Below, piece after piece: positions 1-6,914 of a stretch of 10,733 bases of DNA. The stretch is from an uncultured Collinsella sp. (lineage in GTDB: Bacteria; Actinomycetota; Coriobacteriia; Coriobacteriales; Coriobacteriaceae). The translations under genes were made by a program, and so were the position numbers. The notes below the pieces were generated by a model that searched no databases, was not told the DNA's origin, and saw nothing but the letters and a program-made list of their open reading frames with translations. The DNA is taken from contig URNI01000063.1 of assembly GCA_900549135.1 (NCBI GenBank), positions 1 through 10,733 of the forward strand, read 5' to 3'. Within the stretch, counting starts at the first letter, position 1. The number at the start of each line of letters is the position of its first letter.

Positions 1-3
1 GAC

Positions 4-29
4 GGAAAGCACATTAAGTGCTTTCCTTT
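4..29 (+). terminator. Rho-independent terminator-like hairpin of an upstream gene
   Basis: A perfect 9-bp stem (4-12 with 18-26) closes a 5-nt loop and is followed by TTT. This fits an intrinsic terminator for a + strand gene ending left of the window, although the T tract is short. No stop codon of an upstream gene can be assigned with confidence. The hairpin could also end - strand transcription. Confidence 0.5.
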
Positions 30-150
30 GCGTGCGGAACTCGCGATAAACTTAATTACGCGCCGCTCCCCGCCCACGCCGGGCAAACATCGTTGGACTT
101 ATCACTGACACGAAATGGGCGCTTGCATATCGTCCGCTAGCTTGGCACGG

Positions 151-156
151 TACAAT
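151..156 (+). promoter_or_regulatory. Putative -10 element of the RNA methyltransferase gene
   Basis: TACAAT lies 39 bases before the start codon at 196, which would give a leader of about 33 nt. No convincing -35 box lies at 16-18 bp spacing. The same hexamer sits upstream of several other genes in this window, which supports the call. Confidence 0.4.
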
Positions 157-195
157 GCTTTCAGATTTCAATTTGTAAATTAGTGGGGTTAATTC

Positions 196-1641
196 ATGGC
201 AGAATCTCGTGCGGAGCGTAAGGCTCGTCGTGCTTTGATCGAAGCAGCTGAGGGGTCGGAGGAGAAATCTTCTACGAAATCCAAGTCTTCTAAAGCTGCA
301 AAAAGCAAATCGGCCAAGAGCGGGGCTAAGGCCAAGCGTTCTGACTCTCGTCGAGGCGGGGATAAAGCGCCTCAGACTCGTTCCAAGCGTTCGCATAAAG
401 ATCAGGTTTCGTCTGCGCGTAAGGCTGTTGACCCCAAGTCTCCCTGTTCGATCATGAAAGCTTGCGGTGGGTGCACGGCGCTCAATCGTCCTTATAAAAA
501 GCAGTTGGCAGCTAAGCAGGCTGCTATGGAGGAGCTTTTTGCTGCTCTTTGCGAGCGCGAGGGTATTAGCGTCGACCCCATTCGCGGTATGGGCGTCACC
601 CTGGGCGATCCGGGCAAATATCCTGCACCGCGCGGTTTTCGCCATAAGGCCGCCACTCCCTTTGCCCCCGGCAAAGAGGGCGCTGTCCGCTGCGGCTTTT
701 TTGAACGTGGCACGCACAGAATCGTTGCTGTTCCCGAATGCCCCGTCGAGGCACCGGGCGCCCGACAGATTCTTAACGGCATCGCGCGTGAGGCTGAGCG
801 CCTGCGCATTCCTGCCTTTAACGAAGACAAGCATCTGGGGCTGCTTCGCTATGCTGTCCTTCGCTGCGGTTGGCGTACCGACCAGGTCATGGTTACGCTC
901 GTGACCGCCCAGCGTGACTTACCGCATGCGCAGGAGTTCTTTGACGCTGTCGCCGCACTCGATCCGCATATCGTCACCGTTGCCCAAAACATCAACGGAC
1001 GCCCCGGCAACGCCATCCTCGGCGAGGAAACCCGCATCGTGTATGGCGCCGAATGCATGCGCGACCAGCTGCTCGGCTGCGAATTCGACATCTCCCCCAC
1101 CGCGTTTTATCAGACCAACCCGCAACAGACCGAGCTGCTCTATCAGCTCGCTATCGACGGCATGGATTTGCACCAGGGCGATGTGCTCATGGATGCCTAT
1201 TGCGGTAGCGGAACTATCGGCCTGTGCGCAGCCAAAGCCGCCCAGGACAAGGGCGTCGGCATTATGCTGCTCGGCGTGGAGCGCAACCCGGCGGGCATTG
1301 CCGACGCACGTCGCAATGCCGAGCTCAACGGCCTCACCCGCAGCGCTTGGTTTATGGCCGACGATGCCACCGACTACATCCTAGATGCCGCCGACAACAA
1401 CGAGCGGGTCGATGTCCTTTCCATCGATCCGCCGCGCGCCGGCTCCACGCCCGAGTTCCTCGAAGCTGCCTGCGCGCTTAAGCCGCGCCGCATCACCTAT
1501 ATCAGCTGCAACCCCGTAACTCAAGAGCGCGACCTGCATCAGCTCCTCGACGGAGGCTATTGCCTGCTCAAGATCACGCCCGTCGACATGTTCCCTCACA
1601 CCGACCACACCGAAACCGTAGCGGTCCTCGAACGCCGCTAA
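196..1641 (+). CDS. rlmD: 23S rRNA (uracil-C5)-methyltransferase, RlmD/TrmA family
   Basis: This is a 481-residue SAM-dependent RNA m5U methyltransferase of the RumA/RlmD/TrmA family (COG2265), expected to methylate a uracil in 23S rRNA. The four cysteines of the family's 4Fe-4S cluster are present: C84, C90 and C93 (C-x5-C-x2-C) plus C182. SAM motif I is DAYCGSGTIGL (333-343). DPPRAG is at 411-416, the catalytic nucleophile is C438 in SCNP, and the likely general base is E473 in HTET. The first ~83 residues are Lys/Ser/Arg/Ala-rich low complexity and do not look like the TRAM domain of E. coli RlmD. The ATG at 196 follows a weak GTGGGG-type ribosome site; the next in-frame ATG codons (residues 87 and 111) would lose part or all of the cysteine cluster. 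The early codons often end in T, whereas the rest of the gene is GC-rich. Target specificity (U1939, U747 or both) cannot be read from the sequence, so the symbol is by family resemblance. Confidence 0.9.
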   Translation: MAESRAERKARRALIEAAEGSEEKSSTKSKSSKAAKSKSAKSGAKAKRSDSRRGGDKAPQTRSKRSHKDQVSSARKAVDPKSPCSIMKACGGCTALNRPYKKQLAAKQAAMEELFAALCEREGISVDPIRGMGVTLGDPGKYPAPRGFRHKAATPFAPGKEGAVRCGFFERGTHRIVAVPECPVEAPGARQILNGIAREAERLRIPAFNEDKHLGLLRYAVLRCGWRTDQVMVTLVTAQRDLPHAQEFFDAVAALDPHIVTVAQNINGRPGNAILGEETRIVYGAECMRDQLLGCEFDISPTAFYQTNPQQTELLYQLAIDGMDLHQGDVLMDAYCGSGTIGLCAAKAAQDKGVGIMLLGVERNPAGIADARRNAELNGLTRSAWFMADDATDYILDAADNNERVDVLSIDPPRAGSTPEFLEAACALKPRRITYISCNPVTQERDLHQLLDGGYCLLKITPVDMFPHTDHTETVAVLERR

Positions 1642-1669
1642 CCAACCTCAGTAGATTTTTGGGACAAGA

Positions 1670-1699
1670 AAGGGGGCGACCCGCCTGGGCCGCCCCCTT
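1670..1699. terminator. Bidirectional terminator between convergent genes
   Basis: A 9-bp GC-rich stem (1670-1678 with 1691-1699) is extended by CCC/GGG across one mismatch, with loop GCCT. It lies between the stop of the + strand methyltransferase (1641) and the stop of the - strand PHP gene (1720). T-rich sequence follows on both strands, though neither tract is long. Confidence 0.75.
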
Positions 1700-1719
1700 C
1701 GCTTGGTTTATAAACTCCG

Positions 1720-2541
1720 CTACATCCCATTGCGCAGATCGCACACGCCGGCTGCCGCCATCTCGCGCAGCAGCGTCTCGCGGTCGCGCGTCACGATCAA
1801 ATCCAGCGGGAAGTGAATCTCGTCGAGCATCTTGCGCGCGTGATCGAGCTTGCCAATGGCCATGCCAATGTGGGCATCGGTTGACACGCCAATGCCCACG
1901 CCCAGCTCGGCGCAGCGCTCGGCGATCTTGCGGCATACGGCCCAATGCTCAGTGTCGACACCGTGTTCAAGACTATGGTTGTTGATCTCGATAATCTTGT
2001 GCTTGGCCTTAGCTGCCAACAGCACCTCGTCGATATCGAACGGCACGCCCGAGCGCCCCGCGTGGCCCAGCATGAACACCTTGGGGTGCTCCAGGGCATT
2101 GATATACATCTCGGTCGTCTGGGCCAGCGTCGCGCCTTCAGCAATCTGCGGATTATGCACGCTCGCAACCAAATAATCCAAATTTCGCGTAACCAAATCG
2201 AACAGCGAATGCTGACGGCTGTACGAATCGCCGGCAATATCGAGCGTGACAGGAGTGTCCTCGCCAAACAGGCTTCCGTCCAGCGAAACGATATCGGCCT
2301 CGGCACCACGCAGCACCAGCACGCCGCTCCAAATGCGCGGCCAGATATCCTGGTTGATAAAGAATTGGTAACTGCGCAGGTCATTGGGGCAAGCCGTAAC
2401 CATAGAGCTCAGATGGTCGGCAGATCCAAGTACCTGCAGACCACGCTCTGCCGCCCAGTACACATTCTCCTCAATGGTCGAATATGCATGCGCAGAGAAT
2501 ATCGTATGGGTATGAATGTCACAAGAAAGCAGGTAGGGCAT
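1720..2541 (-). CDS. PHP-domain metal-dependent phosphatase, YcdX-like
   Basis: This 273-residue protein of the polymerase and histidinol phosphatase (PHP) superfamily resembles the YcdX phosphatase subgroup. All nine residues expected for a trinuclear metal site are visible: H10 and H12 (DIHTHT), H18 (AHAYST), H43 (ADH), E81 (GAEAD), H129 (SVHN), H160 (LGH), and D222 and H224 (TDAH). It should be a soluble cytoplasmic phosphoesterase; the natural substrate is not evident. Length matches the family at about 245-275 residues. The start is fixed by a strong TAAGGAG site (2547-2553) a few bases upstream. It lies downstream of the aminotransferase on the same strand, but a 165-bp gap with a hairpin and its own -10-like element suggests at least partly independent transcription. 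Confidence 0.9.
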   Translation of the reverse strand: MPYLLSCDIHTHTIFSAHAYSTIEENVYWAAERGLQVLGSADHLSSMVTACPNDLRSYQFFINQDIWPRIWSGVLVLRGAEADIVSLDGSLFGEDTPVTLDIAGDSYSRQHSLFDLVTRNLDYLVASVHNPQIAEGATLAQTTEMYINALEHPKVFMLGHAGRSGVPFDIDEVLLAAKAKHKIIEINNHSLEHGVDTEHWAVCRKIAERCAELGVGIGVSTDAHIGMAIGKLDHARKMLDEIHFPLDLIVTRDRETLLREMAAAGVCDLRNGM

Positions 2542-2578
2542 CAGGTCTCCTTATCTGGCACGGCCGTCGCTTATATTC

Positions 2579-2607
2579 ATTGTACGCATAGCCTTCGATA
2601 GTCGTAA
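2579..2607 (-). promoter_or_regulatory. Putative promoter of the PHP phosphatase gene
   Basis: On the - strand TACAAT (2584-2579) lies about 37 bases before the start at 2541. A partial -35 match, TTTACG, is available about 18 bp upstream. It is located between the aminotransferase and PHP genes. This is sequence resemblance only. Confidence 0.4.
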
Positions 2608-2641
2608 AACCACTCCATCCCAAAGACACAACGTCCATGAC

Positions 2642-2672
2642 AACGGGGTCTGGCTTAACACCAAACCCCGTT
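2642..2672 (-). terminator. Hairpin after the aminotransferase gene
   Basis: Twelve paired positions (2642-2653 with 2661-2672, one G-T wobble) enclose a 7-nt loop, 35 bases downstream of the aminotransferase stop. The core is CGGGGT/ACCCCG. The tail on the - strand (GTCATGG) has no U tract, so this may be a weak terminator or an mRNA-stabilising hairpin. Confidence 0.5.
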
Positions 2673-2706
2673 TCACGTAAAACATTGTAGGCAGAGCGCT
2701 TTACTT

Positions 2707-3891
2707 TTAACGATACTTGTCCGCCAACTGTTTCCAAGCGGGTAGCGAATTGATAATCGTTTCGTAACTCACGCAATAGCCCAGGCGGAACCAACCCGGC
2801 ATACCAAAGCTGTCCGAGGGAACCGCAAGCAGCTCATACTTCTTTGCGCGCTCACAAAACGCATTCGCATCGGGCTCGAGTGCCTTCACCCACAGGTAGA
2901 AAGCACCGTCCGGCTCAACATAGGTATAGCCGTAGTCCGTCAAAGCATCAGTGAGCGCCGTGCGATTGCGAGCATAGGCCTCGATATCACTCGGCTCATC
3001 GATGCAATCGATAATCACGCGCTGGAAGAGCGCCGGTGCACATACAAAACCCAGCGTACGGGCAGCACCCGCAACAGCCGGCATCAGACGCGCAGCCTGC
3101 GGATTGGTGTTGGGAACCAAGATCCAGCCCACGCGCTCACCAGGCAGCGACAGCGACTTAGAATACGAGTAGCACACCACGGTGTTCTCGTAGATCGAGG
3201 GCACCCAAGGCACCTCGGCGCCGTACACGATCTCGCGGTACGGCTCATCCGAGATGAGCATAATCGGATTCTCGGGATCGCGCTGAGCGTTGGCCTCGCG
3301 CAGAACATTGGCCAGTCGCGTCAGCGTGTCGTATGTATATACGGCACCGGTCGGATTGTTGGGAGAGTCGATGATGACGGCCGCCGTCTTATCGCTGATC
3401 GCCTTGAGCACGTTGTCCACGCTCAGCTGGAACGTATCTTCATCGGCGAGCGCCTCAACACACGTACAGCCGGCCTTCTCAATCCAAACGCGATACTCCG
3501 GAAAGTACGGGGCGATAACAATAACCTCGTCGCCCGGGTTCGTAACGGCGTTGAGCGTGCAGGTGAGCGAAGCCGCGGCACCCACCGTCATAAAGACATC
3601 CTTGCCCTCATAGCTCGTGCCAAAACGGCGGTTGAGCGATTCGGCCACAGCGGCACGACATTGCGGCAGGCCCGGTGCGGGCGTGTAGCCGTGCAGCTGA
3701 TCGCTCGGCAGCTCCAGGGCCTTCTTAATGGACTCCGCCACAGCAGCGGGTGCCGGAACGCTCGGATTGCCCAGCGAAAAATCGAATACGTTTTCCGCAC
3801 CGATCTGCGCCTTGCGCTCAAGGCCATAGCTAAAAATCTCACGGATGATGGAGCTTTCCGCACCGCGAGCATACATAGTTTCGTTGATCAT
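2707..3891 (-). CDS. Pyridoxal phosphate-dependent aminotransferase, class I/II
   Basis: This 394-residue fold-type I aminotransferase resembles the AspB/aromatic aminotransferase group and would transfer an amino group between an amino acid and a 2-oxo acid in the cytoplasm. Visible landmarks are GNP (41-43), the phosphate-binding region VGAAASLT (103-110), SPNNPTG (176-182), ISDEPY with D215 and Y218, and the Schiff-base lysine K245 in SYSKSLSLPGER. R253 follows, and R369 (WFRLGY) is the probable carboxylate-binding arginine. The amino acid substrate cannot be deduced. I place the start at 3891 (MINETMY) because AAGGGGA lies just upstream and the length is then typical. The frame is open to an ATG at 3990, but that extension would run through the 25-bp palindrome and resembles no family N-terminus. 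It is followed by a hairpin and then the PHP gene on the same strand. Confidence 0.92.
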   Translation of the reverse strand: MINETMYARGAESSIIREIFSYGLERKAQIGAENVFDFSLGNPSVPAPAAVAESIKKALELPSDQLHGYTPAPGLPQCRAAVAESLNRRFGTSYEGKDVFMTVGAAASLTCTLNAVTNPGDEVIVIAPYFPEYRVWIEKAGCTCVEALADEDTFQLSVDNVLKAISDKTAAVIIDSPNNPTGAVYTYDTLTRLANVLREANAQRDPENPIMLISDEPYREIVYGAEVPWVPSIYENTVVCYSYSKSLSLPGERVGWILVPNTNPQAARLMPAVAGAARTLGFVCAPALFQRVIIDCIDEPSDIEAYARNRTALTDALTDYGYTYVEPDGAFYLWVKALEPDANAFCERAKKYELLAVPSDSFGMPGWFRLGYCVSYETIINSLPAWKQLADKYR

Positions 3892-3915
3892 CTGTTCCCC
3901 TTTCGCATAGGCGCT

Positions 3916-3921
3916 ATTGTA
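3916..3921 (-). promoter_or_regulatory. Putative -10 element of the aminotransferase gene
   Basis: TACAAT on the - strand lies 24 bases before the start codon at 3891, giving a short leader that contains the AAGGGGA ribosome site. No good -35 hexamer is visible. A promoter here also supports the shorter protein start over the one at 3990. Confidence 0.45.
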
Positions 3922-3950
3922 CGCTTTAGCCGAGCAAAGTGCCGCAGCAA

Positions 3951-4012
3951 TGTTGATTGGGGACAGACTTAAATGCGTGGAAACGCTCATTTAAGTCTGT
4001 CCCCAATCAACA
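3951..4012. repeat. Perfect 25-bp inverted repeat (REP/MITE-like palindrome)
   Basis: The left arm 3951-3975 and right arm 3988-4012 are exact reverse complements over 25 bases, separated by 12 bases. The centre can add a CGT/ACG mini-stem closed by a GGAA (GNRA-type) loop, leaving a 2-nt bulge. The arms contain GGGGACAGACTTAAATG. The element lies between the aminotransferase promoter and the ftsH terminator and is too long and T-tract-poor to be an ordinary terminator. Its form is like REP or IS200-related palindromes or a miniature mobile element. No transposase gene is in the window, and copy number cannot be tested here. Confidence 0.85.
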
Positions 4013-4037
4013 GACGGCCCCATATCGCTCAAAAGAA

Positions 4038-4069
4038 AAAGCCTCCGCAGGTTTCCCCGCGGAGGCTTT
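4038..4069 (-). terminator. Rho-independent terminator of ftsH
   Basis: The stem GCCTCCGC/GCGGAGGC (4041-4048 with 4059-4066), extended by AAA/TTT, lies directly after the ftsH stop (4081). On the - strand it is followed by TTTTTCTTTT, a classic U tract. Confidence 0.9.
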
Positions 4070-4080
4070 CGCCATAAAGA

Positions 4081-6216
4081 CTATTTGTCGGCGTCGGTGT
4101 CGGCATCGACGACGGCATGGTCATCGTCAGCATCATCGGATGCGGCTTCGGCATCCTCCTGCATGGCCGCCTGCGCAAAGGCCGCGGCATCAGCCGCCAG
4201 CTCTTCCTCGCTCATACGAGGCGCGCGCTTCTTGGTCGGCATGCCGGCCGCCTTGGCATTGCGCTCCTCCTTGGCCGCCAGGATATCGTCCTCGCGCTCA
4301 AGGTAGGCGTCCCACTCGTTGTCGAGCAGGGCGTTCACGGCGTCACCTTCGACGGTCTCGCGCTCAAGCAGCACCTTCGCCATCAGATCGAGCTGATCGC
4401 GACGGGCGTCCAGGATCTCGACCGCACGACGATGGGCCTCACGCATGATGCGCTGAACCTCGATATCGATGCGGCGCGCCGTCTCCTCGGAGTAATCCTG
4501 ATGATCGGCGTAATCGCGACCGAGGAACACCTGATGTTGCGCCTCGCCAAACACTTGCGTGCCCAGCTCCTCGCTCATGCCCAGGCGCGTGACCATCTCG
4601 CGCGCCATCTTGGTTGCGCGCTCCAGATCGTTGCTCGCGCCCGACGTAATGTCATCGCACATGAGCTCCTCGGAAACGCGACCGCCCAAGAACACGGCGA
4701 GCTCGTCGAGCATCTCGTTCTTGGTCTTGAGGAAGTGGTCCTCCTGCGGAAGCTGCAGCGTGTAGCCCAGCGCCTGACCGCGGCTGACGATCGAGATCTT
4801 ATGAACCGGATCGGAGTGCTCCAGGATGTGGCCCACCAGGGCATGACCGCTCTCGTGGTAGGCAATTGTGGTGCGCTCGGCCTCGGTCATCACGCGACCC
4901 TTGCGCTGCGGTCCGGCAATCACGCGCTCCATCGATTCCTCGACCTCGTCCATCGAGATCACGGAACGATGACGGCGAGCGGCCAGCAGCGCAGACTCGT
5001 TGAGCAGATTTGCCAGATCGGCGCCGGTGAAGCCAACGGTCATCTGGGCGAGCTTCTCAAACTTAACGTCCTCGTCCATCGGCTTGTTCTCGGCATGCAC
5101 GCGCAAGATCTGCTCGCGGCCCTTCACGTCCGGACGGTCGACCGTAACTTGACGGTCAAAACGACCGGGACGCAGCAGCGCCGGATCCAGAATGTCGGGG
5201 CGGTTGGTGGCGGCGATCAGGATGACCGACTCGCTTTCCTCAAAGCCGTCCATCTCGACCAGCAGCTGGTTGAGCGTCTGCTCGCGCTCGTCGTGGCCGC
5301 CGCCCAAGCCGGCTCCGCGCTGACGTCCCACGGCATCGATCTCATCGATGAAGATGATCGACGGGGCCTGGGACTTGGCCTCCTTAAAGAGGTCACGCAC
5401 ACGGCTGGCGCCGACACCTACGAACATCTCGACAAAGTCGGAACCCGAGATGCTAAAGAACGGCACGCCCGCCTCGCCGGCAACGGCCTTGGCCAGCAGC
5501 GTCTTACCGGTACCCGGAGGGCCAACCAGCAACACGCCACGCGGGATCTTGGCGCCCAGCTTGCGATAGCGATCCGGATCGCTCAAAAAGTCACGGATCT
5601 CCTCGAGCTCCTCGACTGCCTCGTCCACTCCGGCAACGTCTTCAAACTTGACCTTGGGGCGTGTGGCCTCGTTGGTCTTGGCGTTGGTCTTGCCAAACTG
5701 CATGTTCCTATTATTGGCGCCCATCATCTGGCGCATAAAGTAGAACATGATGGCGATAAGGGCGATCGTCGGAAGCACACTCATCGCCAAGTCGCCCCAA
5801 AAATCGGGATCGTTGGTGTTGACGATGTACTTGGTATCGGGGTGCTCCGCCATGAGCTCGGCAAGCGAATCGGAGCCGACATAGGTCGAAGAGAAGCTCT
5901 TGAGCTCGCTCGTATCGCCCTTGTCCTTTTTTGTCTTCCAGTAATGACCCGTCACGCTTCCGTCTTGAACCGTATAGGTCAGATCTTCGACGCGATCCTG
6001 CTTGATGGCGCTGACCATCTCGCTCGTCGCGAGCTTAACGGTATTGCTGGAGTTGGCAAAACCGGAGCCCATATTAAAGAAGGCATAGCCCAGAAGCGCG
6101 CAAGCCAAAAGAAAATACAGCCAGCCCGTACGCGTGGGCTTCTTGCCTCCGGGCATCCCCGGGATCTTTGGGTCCCGGGGAGTCTGGGAATTGTTGTCGT
6201 TACGGTCGTCGGGCAT
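4081..6216 (-). CDS. ftsH: ATP-dependent zinc metalloprotease FtsH
   Basis: This 711-residue membrane-anchored AAA+ protease forms hexamers that extract and degrade misfolded or regulatory membrane and cytosolic proteins. Order of parts: a short polar N-terminus, membrane helix 1 (about 31-50), an extracytoplasmic domain (about 52-140), and membrane helix 2 (about 142-165). The AAA domain has Walker A GPPGTGKT (232-239), pore motif MFVGVG (264-269), Walker B IIFIDEID (287-294) and the second region of homology with RPGRFDR (349-355). The M41 protease domain has HESGH (454-458) with catalytic E455 and a likely third zinc ligand D530. The C-terminus has a linker with basic patches and a strongly acidic Ala/Asp/Glu tail (about 668-711), which makes it slightly longer than typical. 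The ATG at 6216 begins one base after the hpt stop; a GGAGG site lies 12 bases upstream inside hpt, suggesting translational coupling. It is followed by a strong terminator. Confidence 0.98.
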   Translation of the reverse strand: MPDDRNDNNSQTPRDPKIPGMPGGKKPTRTGWLYFLLACALLGYAFFNMGSGFANSSNTVKLATSEMVSAIKQDRVEDLTYTVQDGSVTGHYWKTKKDKGDTSELKSFSSTYVGSDSLAELMAEHPDTKYIVNTNDPDFWGDLAMSVLPTIALIAIMFYFMRQMMGANNRNMQFGKTNAKTNEATRPKVKFEDVAGVDEAVEELEEIRDFLSDPDRYRKLGAKIPRGVLLVGPPGTGKTLLAKAVAGEAGVPFFSISGSDFVEMFVGVGASRVRDLFKEAKSQAPSIIFIDEIDAVGRQRGAGLGGGHDEREQTLNQLLVEMDGFEESESVILIAATNRPDILDPALLRPGRFDRQVTVDRPDVKGREQILRVHAENKPMDEDVKFEKLAQMTVGFTGADLANLLNESALLAARRHRSVISMDEVEESMERVIAGPQRKGRVMTEAERTTIAYHESGHALVGHILEHSDPVHKISIVSRGQALGYTLQLPQEDHFLKTKNEMLDELAVFLGGRVSEELMCDDITSGASNDLERATKMAREMVTRLGMSEELGTQVFGEAQHQVFLGRDYADHQDYSEETARRIDIEVQRIMREAHRRAVEILDARRDQLDLMAKVLLERETVEGDAVNALLDNEWDAYLEREDDILAAKEERNAKAAGMPTKKRAPRMSEEELAADAAAFAQAAMQEDAEAASDDADDDHAVVDADTDADK

Positions 6217-6217
6217 C

Positions 6218-6766
6218 TTACGAATAAACCTCCGGTTTCAAAATGCCCAGATACGGAAGGTTGCGATAGCGCTCGGCATAGTCGAGGCCGTAGCCCACCA
6301 CAAAGGCATCGGGGCAATGGGTTCCAACATACTTGGGCGTGATGGCCGAGACGCGGTCCTCAACGTCCTTCCACAGGAAGGCGGCGACCTCCAGAGAAGC
6401 GGGCTTGCGGCTCTCGAGGTTCTTCATCAGATACTTGAGCGTCAGGCCCGAGTCCAGAATGTCCTCGACGATCAGCACGTCGCGACCGCGGATGTCGATA
6501 TCCAGGTCCTTAATGATACGCACGATGCCCGAAGACTTCACACCGTCGCCGTAGCTCGAAACAGCCATGAAATCGATGTTGGTCGGCAGCTCGATCTTGC
6601 GCATCAGATCGCCCATAAAGACAACAGCGCCGCGCAGAACCGCGATCAGCACCAGATCCTTACCAGCGTAGTCGCGCGTAATCTCCTCGCCCAGGCGAGA
6701 GACGATACCGTCGATATCCTCCTGCGTGAACAGAACCTTCTCGATATCCGGATGTTGAGAAGCCAT
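6218..6766 (-). CDS. hpt: Hypoxanthine-guanine phosphoribosyltransferase
   Basis: This 182-residue purine salvage enzyme converts hypoxanthine or guanine plus PRPP to IMP or GMP in the cytoplasm. The PRPP-binding signature VLIVEDILDSGLT is at 97-109, with E101/D102 and probable catalytic base D105. The pyrophosphate-binding loop LRGA is at 44-47, the flexible loop contains SSYGDG (70-75), and the C-terminal FVVGYGLDYAERYRNLPY segment (155-172) is typical of bacterial Hpt. Length matches the family. The start follows an AAAGGG site. It lies between tilS and ftsH, a widely conserved gene order, with ftsH starting one base after its stop. An extended -10 element and a symmetric element upstream suggest its own, possibly regulated, promoter. 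Confidence 0.96.
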   Translation of the reverse strand: MASQHPDIEKVLFTQEDIDGIVSRLGEEITRDYAGKDLVLIAVLRGAVVFMGDLMRKIELPTNIDFMAVSSYGDGVKSSGIVRIIKDLDIDIRGRDVLIVEDILDSGLTLKYLMKNLESRKPASLEVAAFLWKDVEDRVSAITPKYVGTHCPDAFVVGYGLDYAERYRNLPYLGILKPEVYS

Positions 6767-6823
6767 GACAACCCTTTCTTGTGCTTAATCGCCCACACAC
6801 CGCCGTATGGACGCGAACTACAC

Positions 6824-6832
6824 ATTCTAGCA
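6824..6832 (-). promoter_or_regulatory. Putative extended -10 promoter of hpt-ftsH
   Basis: On the - strand TGCTAGAAT reads as an extended -10 element (TGn followed by TAGAAT) and would start transcription about 50 nt before hpt. There is no clear -35 hexamer. It lies in the 148-bp gap after tilS, so hpt-ftsH may be transcribed both from here and by read-through from tilS. Confidence 0.5.
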
Positions 6833-6863
6833 GCGCACGGGGTAAATTTACCAGCCCGTGCGC
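6833..6863. repeat. Nested inverted repeat abutting the hpt -10 element
   Basis: Perfect 9-bp arms (GCGCACGGG at 6833-6841 and its complement at 6855-6863) flank a 13-base AT-rich centre. An overlapping perfect 12-bp palindrome, GGTAAATTTACC, covers 6841-6852. The element sits immediately upstream of the extended -10. It could be an operator or a hairpin after tilS, but no U tract follows on the - strand. Confidence 0.5.
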
Positions 6864-6914
6864 CATCAGCGCGGGAATACCGTCAACGTCGCACAGAATA
6901 GCAGGCGTGGGACG

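Noticed and set aside
52..834. A 260-codon open frame on the - strand opposite the methyltransferase gene
   Set aside because: The + strand gene has clear catalytic motifs; the opposite frame has no recognisable motif and covers its promoter and start.
2519..2794. A 91-codon - strand frame across the aminotransferase end and the PHP start
   Set aside because: It overlaps both real genes and has no recognisable motif; the gap is better explained as a hairpin plus promoter.
3892..3990. A longer start for the aminotransferase at 3990
   Set aside because: The extra 33 residues would run through the 25-bp palindrome and the probable promoter, and a good ribosome site supports 3891.
3957..4448. 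A 163-codon + strand frame starting in the palindrome
   Set aside because: It runs through the ftsH terminator and then antisense to ftsH, with Arg/Pro/His-rich translation and no ribosome site.
4117..6342. A 741-codon open frame on the + strand opposite ftsH, longer than ftsH itself
   Set aside because: It is a shadow of GC-rich codon use in ftsH. The translation is low in complexity, rich in Leu, His, Gly and Arg, shows no domain, and covers the ftsH terminator-proximal end through the hpt start.
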